Under the pieces are notes generated by a model. It was not told where the DNA came from, ran no database searches, and saw only the letters and a program-made list of their open reading frames with translations. Positions 11,613 through 25,072 of a DNA stretch of 64,000 nt are shown piece by piece. Each line of letters begins with the position of its first letter. The stretch's first letter is position 1. A program made the translations under genes and the position numbers. This DNA is from Carassius auratus (Eukaryota; Chordata; Actinopteri; Cypriniformes; Cyprinidae): positions 1 through 64,000 of the forward strand of contig NW_020523356.1 in NCBI RefSeq assembly GCF_003368295.1, read 5' to 3'.

Positions 11613-13411
11613 TAAAAAAAAAAGATTGCTGCTATTAGTTATCGTGTTGTTTAAAAAAAATTGTGCTCATGCTTGATTTAAAATTATGTTTAATTAACTT
11701 TAGTTTTGTTGAGCTGGATATTCATGAACAACACTATACAAAGTATAATAAAATATGACTCAAGCTAAGTATTGACTACTGAAACCGTTAAAAGATATTT
11801 AGAAACTATCTATTGTTTATTTTCCCTTTTTATTATTATTCTATTTTTTTGACGTATTATAAATAAGCCTATATAATTAATGGCAATGTTAATTAATTTA
11901 AATGTTCGACCTAAAAAATAAAGAAGTCATTTTTGTAAGAGTTTGGATTGCCAACACACCACCAAAAACCAACAGAATCACTGCCATAAAGTATCTGCTC
12001 AAAAACACAATATCATGATATTGCAGGGTACGTACAGGGTTTCAGCAACTACACAAGCGTGATGCCAAAAACATCTGGAGTATTCAAGAAACACATTTCT
12101 GTTCGCTCTTAAGCACATTCTGGCATAACACTGAGCTAATTTCCTTTGGAAACGACATTGTCTCTGTGCTGAATCATTCAGAACTCTGTACAGCTGGAGG
12201 GCTGTGCTGGTATTGACGTGGCTGCTGTTACTTACAAAAGAAAATGCTTCTCTTGCATTCAGAGAATCATCAGGCTCCTATGCCATTAACGCTGAGCACC
12301 GAGCATCTCATTCAGACCTTCACTTCAGCTCATGCCTTGCAAATGTAATCAAGATCCATTCGTTCGCTTCTTCGTGCGCATATACAGACACATACGTGCA
12401 GAATCCAACAGCCGATATATCATCACACAGCAGTCGTCTTCGTAAGACAGATGGAGATGCAGGGAGCGGCGCACACACCTATGAAGAAGTACAGGAAGGA
12501 GTGTGTTAAAATAAGGGGAATGTGACTTCACTGTTGCTTTTTATGTCAAGAGGAGAGTTGGAATAACAAACATTAAAACATCCTCATAGTAGATTTTTCT
12601 TCATTGTATTTTATGGTTACCTCAGTATCCCTGAATCAGGAAGGCATTTTGATCCAGTTCACACATGCACAGCATCCAGTTTTACATGCATGCACATAAA
12701 CACACACGCCCTCCTTTACAAATGGCAGGTGGGATTCTGCATGCATGGCTGGGCCTCTTGGCTGCAGCAGCGGTTGCTAGGCGACAGCAGGGGGAGCTGA
12801 CATTAGGAAAAGCAAATTGACCACAGGAGGGCTAATCTAGCATGAAACAGCATCTGGCCAGCCACTCTCCATCACTGGACCCCTGTCGGGGGGGACACAC
12901 CCTACCCCAGAATGCTAAAGCCTCTGCCAGTGAACAGTGAAAGATTCCCTCCATACCACGTGACCTGAAACACACTATTGCTAGACAGAGCCTTTCTGGA
13001 CCAGGAATTCTCAGACGCGGATGATTTGAGTTTACAGTTTGTTGCTTCAAGCTGTGCAACACAGCTGATACGAGTCTGAATCTGTTGTGGCTGGCGGTGG
13101 AGCACGGTTACATTCTGATCATGTGTGTGTATTAGGGTTACAGACATCATTTACCGCAGTGCGATACAATCCTTTAGCAAATTTCGGTATCTGTCATCAT
13201 GGACAACAATGTGCTGCTGAGAACAGTTTTATGCAAAGGATTCGCTGATTGTTTTTTTTTTTACATAACTACCATTTCATTCTGTCATTTATCTTATAAA
13301 TCAAACCCAGATGGGATGCAAAATTAAGACTTAAATGGGTTTCGCATCCTGGGGATACGGGAAGGTACTTGGCAGCATGTGACCGCAAGGTAAATGTTCA
13401 TTTTGTAGAAG
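11613..13411. other. Mostly unique non-coding DNA
   Basis: AT-rich to about 12000, then a long repeat-free block at 12080-12530 and another at 12700-13170 with mixed composition. A 101-codon plus-strand frame at 12204-12509 has no recognisable domain. The peptides look random, so I do not call a gene. These blocks are weak candidates for conserved non-coding sequence. Confidence 0.35.
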
Positions 13412-13454
13412 AGATTGATTGATTGATTGATTGGTTGATTGGTTGATTGATTGA
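13412..13454. repeat. (GATT)n microsatellite
   Basis: About ten tetranucleotide units with two GGTT interruptions. Confidence 0.95.
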
Positions 13455-16308
13455 AGATTAAATAATCAACTATTTATGTATTTACTAATGAACTGTAAAA
13501 GTCTAGAAGTCTGACTATTTGTATTTTAGGCCTATTAAATAAAAACCATGCCTTTTAAATATAATGTTAAATTGCCTTATTTAAAAAGTTGAGGTATTAG
13601 TATTGTTACAGTATCCTTCACAGTACTTTATATGTGCATTTACAAACATTTATTTATTGGTAAATTCTGGCAAAAGGATTTGTCACGTTACTACAAAAAC
13701 CCAAACAGTAATTCTACCACTGTGTGATATATTTCAGTCAGAATAACTGTTCAATAGCCAAATGTTTTAAAGATGTGCATACCATATATGATCAATGCAG
13801 CATTCGCCAGACTGGGTAAGTGACAGCTCCATGACAGCTCCGTAAATACTCTCACACAGGTCCTGGGCCATCCGTACGGTTGAGACAAAACTAACTCACA
13901 CAAAATAAAATATAACACAATATAAGTCATTCACTCTAAAAATCGAATCAAAACCTGTATTAATAAAAAAAACTGTCTCAATGTGTGCGCATACAATAAT
14001 GGACAGGTTAGTTTAGGCTTCCCAAAAGTATGTGTGCTTACCATCTATCTTTTGTTGTTACAGGTGATTATTAGTGTAGTAAGAGCATGTGTGTTGATGT
14101 GTGTGGTGGTGATTGGCTAAGGACTGTACTCACAGTTCAAAAACAAAAGAGAGAGAAAGAGAAAGGGAGGAAAGGCAGTTGTGAGAACAACTGGCTCTAA
14201 TGAGGGTTTAGCTCTACCTCCATGACAAAACAACTCACTGTAATGATGTGGTGGGCTTCCCTGGCTGCTGCTGGGTAGGGGGTCTCCTTCCAGTCAACAC
14301 ACAGCCTGGATAATCACAGGTCATCACACCAACACCCCACAGTCTAACAAAGCTCCCCAATCAGCCTCCCATTACCTCTATTAAAGGCCTTCTGTAATTG
14401 CATTAAACAACGACTCCGAGCCTTATCTGCTCAGCTTTGCATATCCAATAATTACAGCACGAGTGGGATTTCACAAGAGGGTGGAGAAGGCAGGGAAGTT
14501 TTAAGGGCACTTTTGGGTCAGTGCGTTTACATAATGTATATGTTTTGTTATAAGCACAATGCAAAGTGCAAGTTATGCTAGCAAGTTAGTGCTAGCATTA
14601 AATAATCTTAAGTAGCCAAACACTACTGCTCATTCTAAACCTATTTAGAAAAGAAACAGGCTGTTTAACCAACATTTAAAGCCATGAACCTTGGAAACTT
14701 TGGTAAGTCCATCTTCATTATAAGCGCTTATCGTAGCAGACTGGTATGTAGGCAAGGCCGATATAATAAAAAAATGAAAAACATGATTTTTAAGATTTAA
14801 TAGACCTAAACTACAAAGTAAGATTTATTTTAGCTTTAAGTTGTAAACTAAATTTACCCTAATTTTTTTATTTTTCAGTTCATCAAAAAACATGTTACAT
14901 TAATTTTTCATGCAAAATAAATAATTATTGGGTCCAAATAAAGCTGCTCAGTTTACAGTCATTAAAACTTAGAAGAGAACCTTTTTCAAGTCACCAGTTG
15001 CTAAATACAACTACTACAAAGACTTGTTTACATTGTCATTGAATCAGACTGTTGTAGGTTTTACAGTTTCAAACACATTTGATATTTGCCTGCATGTAAT
15101 TTGTTTTATAACAAAACTCATATATATGTTAACCACAGATCTTATTTTCTAAAAGAAAATCCTGAGATAATAGTGAATCAGTAAGAACAACACCAGATTC
15201 AAAATTTCTTAAGGCTTCCGTTTCTGCCCAAAGCACATTATTCTGTTCAAGGTCACAACTACTACATTGGATCAACAATATTAATGAAACTGTGAGCTGA
15301 AACAAGGTGAACGTGCCAAACTGGAGCTCTTAGAGAAAAAACATCAATACAACAGCACGGCTGTTTTCAGAGGGCAAAGTGGATCTTCGACTCCAGATCA
15401 GTAGACATAGGATCCACTGGACATGTTTCACGTCTTGAGGTTTCTGTGCTGCAGATCTCTAGTTATCAATAGTTATGAAGCACTATTTGCTGAGCCTTGG
15501 AAATGTGTTTGGTGAAATATGATTTAATTTCCATTACATTTATTCATTTAGCATCTGCTAAGTAAATTAATGTAAATGAAATCAAAATCTAACACATGAA
15601 TAACAATTTTAACATAAATAATAAATATGTATTTTATTAATGACATATAAAATGTTAAATATATATGCATCTGCTAGTTAAGATAAATATGAAGAGAGCA
15701 TGAGGCTTGAGAGAGAATTTTACATAATACTAACACATTCGCCTGTAATCGTCATATTTTCATATTTCAAAATCCTGTGATATTAGGCAGCATATGACCA
15801 AGCTGTAGAGACAGAAAAGACTAAAAAAAAAAAAAGTTATGTTGTAAGTGATTTTCATTGGTCTTTGACCACTTTTGCAATTTCCATAATATATTCTTGT
15901 ACAAAGTCCTCAATTTACAGCAATTACTGTCGTTTGACAATTTTTCCTATGCCTTCATTACAAAAGACATCCTTTAGACGATATTCAAATCATATCTGAT
16001 TTAATTAAGCTGTCTCACATGCGAAGATTATTACATTTAAATCACAGATAACTCGCATGAAGTATAAAGTTGTTTTTATGCCTTGCTAACAGTTTTTCAT
16101 TGTTCTCATACCAAAACCAATGGGAAATTAATGTCAATCACAATTTACCTTTCAAGGGTTTAATTAATTGAAATACTGCTAAAGTAAATGTAAATCTTTC
16201 ATCTATTATGCAGGGAAATGTTCTTTGTCTTTCCACAGTAAACTCCTTTGTCCTGTTGAAGTTCTCCAAACAATGGAAGACACGGAGAAAAGCAGGAACA
16301 GAAATGTG
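13455..16308. other. Unassigned non-coding DNA
   Basis: No gene is found. The block 14370-14500 (around GACTCCGAGCCTTATCTGCT) is repeat-free and complex and could be conserved. A short ATTTATTCATTTAGCATCTG motif at about 15540 resembles the 3' tail of a fish SINE in reverse but is too short to call. Confidence 0.4.
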
Positions 16309-16566
16309 TTAAAGGAATTGTTCATACAAAAACAAAATTTCTGTCATCAATTACTCATTCCTATGCTCTATTAAAATCTCTGCTGGTCAATCCTAGCTAA
16401 GAACTGAAGCTTTCAAGCTACAAAAAGACAATAAATGGATCATAAAAATGGTGCATTTATAAAAATGTTTCTAATTTATTTATTTCTTGAAATATTTATT
16501 TAGGAGGGACTATAGGGTGAGCAAATGATTATATGATTTACATTTTTGGCTGAATTACCCGTTTAA
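16309..16566. mobile_element. Degenerate TTAA-bounded MITE
   Basis: Starts TTAAAGGAATTGTTCATAC and ends with a sequence whose reverse complement begins TTAAACGGGTAATTCAGCC. The inner ends also pair loosely: CTGTCATCAATTACTCATTC and GGGTGAGCAAATGATTATAT. It is related by its ends to the better-preserved element at 9194-9441 but has a different interior. Non-coding. Confidence 0.7.
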
Positions 16567-18611
16567 TGAGAAGTTGACTTGACTTTCCAAGAGTCTGCGG
16601 TGATATCTATGATCAAATTAGGCATTAAGACCCTACTCTTGAGCTCTCGGCTTTCCATTCATTAACCAGCAGCACCCACCTGAGAATCCAAAAGAGGACG
16701 CAGCACACCCCTAAACTGAGCAAACAGGTGAGTCATTCTCTTTTCATCAGACCCATGTAATGCTGACTGACTGTCAAATCCTATTCTTCTGCATGCAAAT
16801 TTTGTCAGAAGTTCTATATTTCTTTTATAGCTGTGACGCCAGAGCATCGTTTTTCATTCTCCACCCGTTGAACACCATGTAGACTGACCTTGCTGATGCC
16901 AGGCTTGTAGGGGAATCACTACACAGCTTCTTACTAAAGCATTTAGTGTCATTAAACACACTAATTAATGATTAACATCAAATCATGTTTGAAGGCCGAG
17001 TTCTAATCCCTTGAGGGAATTGAGGAGGCTGCGCAACATTCTGAAATATGTCTCCAAAAAAAGCCCATCACACAGAAATGAAAAGTCAAGCTGAAATCTC
17101 ATGAAAATTCATGAATAAACACTTGAGACTCAACTTAAGTGCTATTAGGAAGGAATTGTATATATAATGATATGTATCAGGTTACCTAGTGACCCATTAA
17201 TTTACTTTGGGGGAAACAAATATCATATTGTGTGCACATGCAACCTGCAATATATTTAAACCTAAAGAGAACTGAGAAATTACTTTGAATCATGAATTGA
17301 ATAGTCAAAAAAAAAAAACACATAACCTGTTGACATGCACACTTGCATGATACATGTGCAAAGGCAGTGGTGTAGGCAAATCAATAGGTGCACAAACAGA
17401 GACACACAACATCATGGACAGCAAATGAGCATTTTGTGGGTGCTAATTGGAGCATGCAAAAAACCATCAACAATGCGAGTGGATGAGTGGCCACTGGGGG
17501 CCATGTGGAACGCTCAAGGGGCCTCAGGGTCATTACGCCACTAATGGAGCCATATGGTCCAAAAACAAACAGAAAACAGCCATTTTCTCCTCAATAATAA
17601 GGTCATGAGTTGCCTTTGCTTGTTTGGCTAGAGACCAGTGGGAAGTTATGAGAAAGATGAGACCATTTCAGCATGGTGTCTTGTGACGGTAAATGGATTT
17701 ATTTTGTCGATAGTGCCTCCGGCAAAGGCAAAAGTTAAGTCCTCTTGAGTGGAGAACACAAATAATCATGCAGATGGCAGTAATGTCACGTTTAGGGACA
17801 GAATTCTGGCAAAATTTTGTATTTATGACTGTACTTTATGAAGTGTATATGAAGGACAGTATTTTTGATGACTATGAATCTGGCCCTGTCCCAAAAGGCA
17901 GGTAGGTTGTCTAAGCAATGCATGTTAAATCCTATGGTCTTTCATTTGAAAACTTACATGGGAATTTAAAGACTGTCATGCAAATTGTACAACGAGACAA
18001 ATATTTTGTAAGAAATCTGAATTAAAGTAAGTTTTTGTCACAAAATTGTTCACAACAAACCAGCAAAAAATCTAATTTGAATCCTTATATTCCCAATAAC
18101 ACGCATTATATGATGATGACATTCTTGTGTAAAATAAAGTGGCAGTGGTGTACGTTTTCAAGTAAGCTGTTGCAAATGTGCACCCTGCACCCTTAATAGT
18201 GCTTTCTTCAAATGCTTTGCCCTTTAGAATGTGTAGGGCACAGTGATGCTCACTTTTAAATGGAATCCTCCCAATGAGGGCATGAGGAGGAGGTCTTTTT
18301 TATAACAACTCTCTGTCGGATCAGAGTCAATGAGCCGAACAGGGGTGGATGTAAATGATCACAGCCTGACCACTGGCTGTGACCACTGGCTGACTTTGAT
18401 TCTCAGTCTCCAACTTTCCATTGTTGCTGGTATCCAGCACCAGGTCAAAGGAAGTTGCTTCACCATAATGTGACAACATACTCAGGTTGATCTATGTATT
18501 ACATTTCAATTTCTGACAAATTTTTAAAAACACATTTCTAGACAAATAGGACTGTCAGAACACCAGTAAACCTATATGAATATACCTAAGAGCATGACTT
18601 AAATCTATTTC
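16567..18611. other. Mostly unique non-coding DNA
   Basis: The block at about 16930-17120 (around AATTAATGATTAACATCAAA and GAGGGAATTGAGGAGGCTGC) is homeobox-site-like, AT-rich and repeat-free. It is a weak candidate for a regulatory element. Nothing here looks coding. Confidence 0.35.
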
Positions 18612-18765
18612 TAGTTTAAAGAAATAAAAATGAAAATTCTATCATTATTTACTCACCCTCATGTCATTCCAAACCAAGTGACTTTCTTTCATCTGTGGAA
18701 CACAAAAGAAGATATTCTGAAAAAGGTTATTGTTGCTTTTTTCCATGCAACTAATGGAGGTTGCT
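18612..18765 (+). mobile_element. 5' half of a MITE of the 9194 family
   Basis: GTTTAAAGAAATAAAAATGA is followed by ATTCTATCATTATTTACTCA, CCCTCATGTCATTCCAAACC and GAACACAAAAGAAGATATTC. This is the standard left arm of the fish 'TCACCCTCATGT' foldback family. No matching right arm follows, so this is a half element. Confidence 0.65.
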
Positions 18766-18999
18766 GCTTTTGACAAAGTAAGCATCAAGCGTCATATTTT
18801 GTTTTCCAAAAGTTCTTGGCTCTCTGTAAGGCTAATACTGCTGAAGCTACCATTGTCTCTGCTCTTCTTCACTAATGCTGCCTTCACATGCTACCAGAAT
18901 GATCGTAAATAGGAATGTGGTAGTTAAAAATCGCACATGAAAGCTATGTGAAAGTCAAGCTCATAATGTGATAGCACACAAAGACACCATGGGACCAGC

Positions 19000-19368
19000 T
19001 ATGTAGTTATTTTTTTTGCGCCATGCTCCCAGTCTGTGTAATTCATAAATGTGCATTTACTATGCACAGTACAGTCATATTGCATGATATTGTTTTTTTG
19101 TTGTTGTTGTTGGTGGTGTGCCAGAACATGAGCTCTTGAAGATCCACCCTCTTCTAAAAGGGAGTTTGGGGGCACCAGCTCATTTGCATTTAAAGGGAAA
19201 AGCACAAAAATGGCATATTTTGGCTCACACCCTGAAAGTGGCAATTTTTTACAAGCTATTAAACATTATCTATGGGGTATTTTGAGATAAAACATCACAT
19301 ACACACTCTGGGAACAACAGAGACTTATTTTATCTTTTAAAAAGGGGTATAATCGGTCCCCTTTAAAA
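19000..19368 (+). mobile_element. 3' part of a non-autonomous DNA transposon
   Basis: The segment runs from about 19000 to GGTATAATCGGTCCCCTTTA at 19346-19366. Its body contains CATTTGCATTTAAAGGGAAA, then AAAAATGGCATATTTTGGCT, then AAACATCACATACACACTCT. I recognise this order as the end of a common cyprinid DNA element that terminates in GGTCCCCTTTAA. The 5' boundary is uncertain and the superfamily is not determined. Confidence 0.45.
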
Positions 19369-19384
19369 CTTTGGTGTCAGTGAA

Positions 19385-19660
19385 AAAAGATTTGGGGGTG
19401 GGGGGTTTAGCCTCTTATGCTCATCAACAATATATTTATTTGATCAAAAATACAATTAAAAATAGCAATATTGTAAAATATTATTACAATTTTAAATAAC
19501 ATTTTTGATGTACATTTTTTATTTATTTAATTAATTATCATGATCCTACGCTGAATTTACAGCAGCCATTAAGCCAATCTTCAGTGTCACATGATTCTTC
19601 AGAAATTATTCTAATATGCTGTTTTAGTGCTCAAGAAACATTTTTATCATCATATCATTT
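19385..19660 (-). repeat. Dispersed fish repeat 'W', near-complete copy (minus)
   Basis: In reverse orientation it shows the ordered blocks of this family. CTTATGCTCATCAACAATAT starts it, then ATTTGATCAAAAATACAATT, TATTACAATTTTAAATAACA, CTTCAGTGTCACATGATTCT, TCAGAAATTATTCTAATATG and GTGCTCAAGAAACATTTTTA. It begins just after the transposon end at 19368, so two old insertions lie side by side. Confidence 0.75.
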
Positions 19661-21559
19661 CGATCTGTGAATAAATCAATCAATTAACTCTGATGCAAAG
19701 GAATTTGTTTTCACAAATTGGACATTACGTTTTTGCATCAAGTAGAACTAGGTCAGATTTCAAGATATTCAAGACTGGAATGTAGTACACAGAACTACAT
19801 AATTTTATTGGTGGATTTTTGTCCATTTTAAAGCTTGAAATGCTCCAGACTCCATTCATTGTAAATGAATGAAAACAACAACCAGAACATACGTATATGT
19901 ACAGTAAATAATAACAGTATTTTTCATTTTGGTTAAACAATCCCTTTTACTTACAGTCTTTGTGGAATTGTTTTACTTAACTAACAGTTGGCCCAACCAA
20001 GAGTTTTGCTTGGGTGTTCTGTGACCAACTTACATAAGAGAATTTAATTTGTAGATGTATTGGGCTAATCCATCAAAGAGACAGTCATGTGATCCTGCGT
20101 AATGGTGTTCAAATTACCCCTCCAAAATGCAGAGAAAAAAAGTGGACAATTTTGCAGATATTTCATTTCCCCGGTTCCAGCAGCTGTCATCTCTTTCACT
20201 CCATTACCCAGGCTTCCCTGTGCAAACCAATTGCCGCTATCCACCATTTAACTATACATTTGCAAGAAAGCGCCGTTCATCATGGTGCCTGTGGATGGTG
20301 TGGAAAAACATGGGATGTAAAAAAATGATTTTGCACTATACAGATGAAAGAAATTAACATTTCAATATCATTTGCCATGTCTGTTCCTCTCCAGGGATCT
20401 CTTGTGTGGAGGAAGAAACTAGAGTGGACTCAACAAGTCACTCTGAAATCACCCCAGCTCTCGCTCTCACCATTTCTGCCTCCACCTCATCGAGGTGCCT
20501 GCAGGGGAAGCGTGGAAAACAGCCAAAACGATTACTTAATATTCACGACCAGATTGCGAGACGTTGTGGGTATTAGTTGAAGAGAACTTTGATGTGGCAT
20601 TAAGCATGTGCACAGCTAAATAAATAAAAAAGCACACATGGGATCTATTTTTGTTTCTGTTTCTGGCTTCTCCTGTGCGGATACCCTTCTTTGGAGAGGG
20701 AGTGAAAAGAAAAAGTCCCTTCACTCGACTTCTTTCCCCTTTTCAGGAATGTGTTGGGCCAGCTGGTGAGTTTTTGATGTGTTTCACTTTAATACCAACT
20801 CTGACTCCTCTACTGGCTGAGATTCTCTATCTTTTTTTCTCTTTATCTCTCATGCTCTCTCTGTCTGTCTCCCTCTCTTTCTATCCATCTCTCTCTTCCT
20901 CAACGCCCAACAAAATCCTTCTGGGTCCCAATTAAGACTCAAAGCTGCTGTTCTCTGTATGATAACAACACCAAGCGCTGACAACATGCTACCTGTCAAC
21001 GAGAGCATCAACACCGGCCATCTGTTCCTGGGCAAATTGTCTTCATTATACACAAACTGCACAATACAACACACACACATTCACTCAATCATATATATAT
21101 TGTATATACCCTACCAGAAAAGCGTTTCAATGCACAAAATGAGTTATGAGCTAATCTCACATAAATTACTACACTACAGTCTTTTTGCTCATTTATATGT
21201 TTCGGTTTTGCTTATTTGTAGTTTTTTTCTTCTTTTGTTTTAGGTGTTGCAAACAATAGGAAAAACCCTCCTGATCTTGCTTGTTAATTGTTTATGCAAC
21301 AATTAATTAAAATATAAGCCTGCTGTTGTAGGTAACCACATTTCCACTCACACCCCTGTTACTCATAATGGTTTTGTCTGTCGGAACAAATTAAACAGAG
21401 GAGGTGATGATAGATTTTCTTCTCTAATTAAAACATTTTTTTCTCTCACCAGTCTATTAATCAGAGAATAAAATTGCTTTGTCAGGAAATAAAGAGGTAC
21501 AGTGTTTTCCAAATGGGAAAATTCTCCTGGAGAGCATTTGGAGCGTGCACAGACCAATT
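19661..21559. other. Mostly unique non-coding DNA
   Basis: The blocks 20040-20600 and 21360-21550 are complex and repeat-free. A pyrimidine-rich CTCTCT/GTCTGTCT stretch lies at 20830-20900. No coding exon could be defended. Confidence 0.35.
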
Positions 21560-21584
21560 TCTCTTTCTCTCTCTCTCTCTCTCT
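21560..21584. repeat. (TC)n microsatellite
   Basis: About twelve dinucleotide units. Confidence 0.9.
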
Positions 21585-23839
21585 TGCCAAGGATTATAGA
21601 CTAAATTGATTTCATAAGAATTGTTTTACTGAATTTTATCCTTCTACTATTTTACAGTACAAAACGTTCTTACTTATGCAGTAGAATGGCAACATATGCG
21701 GTTTGTAGGGAATTACCTGGTTGCAGTGCACAGAAATGTGGCATATGACAGTTATTGTGATTGTCAGCATTGTCTTTCAGGTCCATCTGTGTTGCTTTAT
21801 GTTGTTTAGCTCAGAGCAGTGTGAGACGATAACAGAGTTAACTTCACCTTTACTACCGCTGTCACTCCACTCAGAGATTCTCATTAGGTCTTATCTTAAG
21901 AGCTTCCAACACAGCATGTGTATGCACGTTTATGTTCCCTGTCGCACACACACACTCTCGCTGGTAAAAGGCCCACAGGCATCTCTCATCCTGCGGCATT
22001 GACATAGTGCTACAGGAAGGCTAAATATAAACAATGTGGGCAGCTTACCACACGCCGGCTTGCGCGACCATCTGAAGTGCATTATGGGTCTGATGAGCTG
22101 ATGACAGGATCTCTGTTATCAGGCTGTGAGGGTCCACACTGTTTGAGTGTGGTAACAGTGAGAGTCGGATGCGGGGAGTGGATGAGAATGCTCTGGACTG
22201 CCTCACACTGAGAGAGTTAATGAGAACAGCACAGCCCCCAGCAGATGTGAGCTCAGCTGCCCAGTCATTTCTTCTCACTCACTCAGTCAGCGCTGTTTAA
22301 CCACCATGTGTCTCGTCTGCATTTAGCCCCCACTAAACTAATGCCCTCTACAAAAGTGGCTTGGCATGGCTGAATTGAGTAAAGTCTGCTCCGATTAACT
22401 TTCTTTGCATTTATTGACAAGTATAGTCAATACGCTCCCTGAAATTAAGCCTTACAAATTGCTTGGTCGAAAAACGTATGAGCTGTCTACAGAGGCTACA
22501 TATTTAGGATAGGCATCAGGGGTGGGAATCAGCAGGGACCTGGTGATGCAAAATTATATTGTTATCTGGCTCATGATATGATAATAATGTAACTATCAGT
22601 TTATAGTTATTCAAAACTGGGATATGTTGTGATATGTTACTCACTTGTGTGTGTACAACAGTAAGATTTTGCATTCTCACGGATCTGCAAAAAGTGTATT
22701 TGTGAAAAAATGGAATAAAAACTAGAAGAGATTTTACAAAGCAAAATACAGAATTAAAAACAAAAATCATAAATGTAAACTAAATAAAATGCAAAAATAA
22801 AATAATTAAAAATGTATACAATTTTAAATAAAAATATATATATTTAAAAATCATTGTGATAAAAATCATAGGTGTGATCCTATGACAAAGGCTGTCTGAA
22901 ATGCCAAAGTCTGAGGCAGCATTACGTTCATCCCATCCTGAGAAGGCAATCCCAGGAATCACTGCAACAGGCTTTGTGAAAAAATTAATTCAAGATGATT
23001 GAGGCGAGAGAAAAGTTGTTTATAAATAAAAAATAAAATATCAATTTGATTTCACTGGATAATTTATTGAATGTTTATGTTATATTTTATTTCACACTGT
23101 TAGATTTGCAGTATGTCAAACTCAACTGAAATTTACTTTGAGTTAAGTGTCCTAAGGGAAGCTGCTGTCTATGTATGTTGAATGTTCCAATTCAATCACT
23201 GAGGTTCCATAATGTTCAGGATGCCGCATTAGAAAGGAGCTGCCTAGACAGACTTTGAGGCAGCTCACTAAGTTTTGGAACAGATCTAATGTTTATAAGA
23301 AAGCAGAATCCATCAGAAACTGTCAACTCAGGAACAGATAACCATTTTCCTCTGGAGAATGTAAATCGATGGCAATTTATGAGTCACCTCAGTCTTTTTT
23401 ATGATTTAATGCCATTACCTGGCGTTCCTTGAAACCAGCCTTATTGTCAGAGAGATGGCAGCTATGTCGTTGTGAAAAATGTATGGGAGTTTCCAGCATA
23501 AGATGTGTTTCTGGACTTTTATAAGATTCTACTTGCTGTACAGACTTCCTCTTTGAGATCTTTATTGCAGGGGTTTTAAAACTGGGCTTTATGTGACAAA
23601 ATATTACTTTGGAATGATATTTACTGAGAAAAGTCTTTACAAATACAAATTTGTCATTTCAATTGAACTGAAACGCTTTCTAAAAAGAATGAATACCCGT
23701 TTTAATTGGAACTACAGTCTGTTTTCAAAGAAAATAAACTATTTAAACTCATCAGGAAACTGAGATGGACTATCTACAGAGGAGTAATAACTCACAGAAC
23801 AGACCAATGAGTTCCACATTAATGATTAAAACACTGCAC
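21585..23839. other. Mostly unique non-coding DNA
   Basis: No gene found. The block 22040-22300 is mixed composition. 22740-22860 is low-complexity AAAAT sequence. Confidence 0.35.
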
Positions 23840-24400
23840 TCTTGTTTCAGACTCTTGAATCTTGGATGGTGTTAAATGCATTCTCACCGCATTGCCGCAA
23901 GCAGGTTCTTTTGCCAGAGTCCCATCAGCAGTCGTGGTGCAGAGATGAATGGACTGAAATTCTCCCTCGGTATAATGTCATCTCTTTGCCCCATCTCTCT
24001 GCCTATAATCTCTGGCCCACAGGCCAGGTGAAGACCATCCTGCACGCAAACACCATGTCATACATTATGCATTACTGCACAGCTAATGCGTTCAAACATC
24101 GCCCGCTATCCGCCCTTGTTATTGGAGACCTCCTCACATGAGTAATGAGAGTCTCCCTGCCCAATGTCCCATACAGCAGACAATGACTGCGTTCAGAAAA
24201 GAGTAAAAAAAAGTGTTGAGGAGAGAAAGAGAGAGAGCACATCTGCCAGGCTCAGCCGTATGATCTGCCTCCTTCACAGCGTCCTTGCAAATCTCTTAAC
24301 TTTACTCCTTCTTAAATTCTCATTGTATCAGCATCCGGAATTAGAGGTCATTCATAAAGTAGAGGATGCTCACAACTGATAACTTGTAATAGATTCTGCA
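23840..24400. promoter_or_regulatory. Repeat-free block; candidate conserved non-coding element
   Basis: About 560 bp of mixed-composition sequence with retained CpGs and no repeat signature, between AT-rich stretches. A 99-codon plus-strand frame (23842-24141) lies in it. Its product has no domain I know, the frame has no flanking splice signals that I find convincing, and it may simply reflect the less AT-rich composition. Conservation is inferred from appearance only. Confidence 0.22.
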
Positions 24401-25072
24401 ATCGAGTTCTCTGGAGGCTGTTCACATACTGTAGGACCTTGTGAAAATAAAATGTTAGTCCATTCGAACTATTTTTGGTGCACAAAACCTTAACTAACAT
24501 CCTAAGTAGACTTGGAAAGAAGTAATGTCACAAGTGTACTAGAATAAGACAACTTTGAATCTTTTCACAGTAGATGATTTCTTCAGTTCTAAGGACATCT
24601 GATTATGTCATCTGTCATTGATTTCTAACAACCTTACAGGGTGCATGGAGTGAATTACAGATATTGTCACAGGGTCAAAGGTCCAAACAATTACTCAAAT
24701 GAAATAGTGACAGTGACTCGTCTGGAATAATAAGCAGACTGATATATTTGACTAATATTGATTGACAACTCTGACCAGCAGCCTGTTTAGAGTGTCAGAC
24801 TCTCCTGAGCTAAAGCACAAGCCCTACTGAACCAGTCCTAATCAAAGTCCTTTCTCATTACCAATCAAACTCTCACCTGCAGGCAAAACTGTCAAATGGA
24901 TGTACCCAAATGTGTCCTAAAAATAAGAATAGAAGCTAGGGGAAGGGAAAAAAAATTTATGTGCTGATAATTTCATATTAAAGGGAGGATTTGTTGACCT
25001 TATGAATATCTCCAAGCTATATCAAGTAATTTGCTTTTTTTTTAAATGTTGAAATTTTTGGGCAGTTGAAGA
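24401..25072. other. Unassigned non-coding DNA
   Basis: No repeat ends or coding signals seen. Confidence 0.4.

Noticed and set aside
12204..12509. 101-codon plus-strand frame
   Set aside because: No domain and no splice signals that fit; composition is compatible with chance in a less AT-rich stretch.
13805..13900. Minus-strand peptide RMAQDLCESIYGAVMELS with a plus-strand GGGTAAGTG donor nearby
   Set aside because: The peptide looks protein-like, but the donor is on the opposite strand, and I found no acceptor on the minus strand that keeps the frame open.
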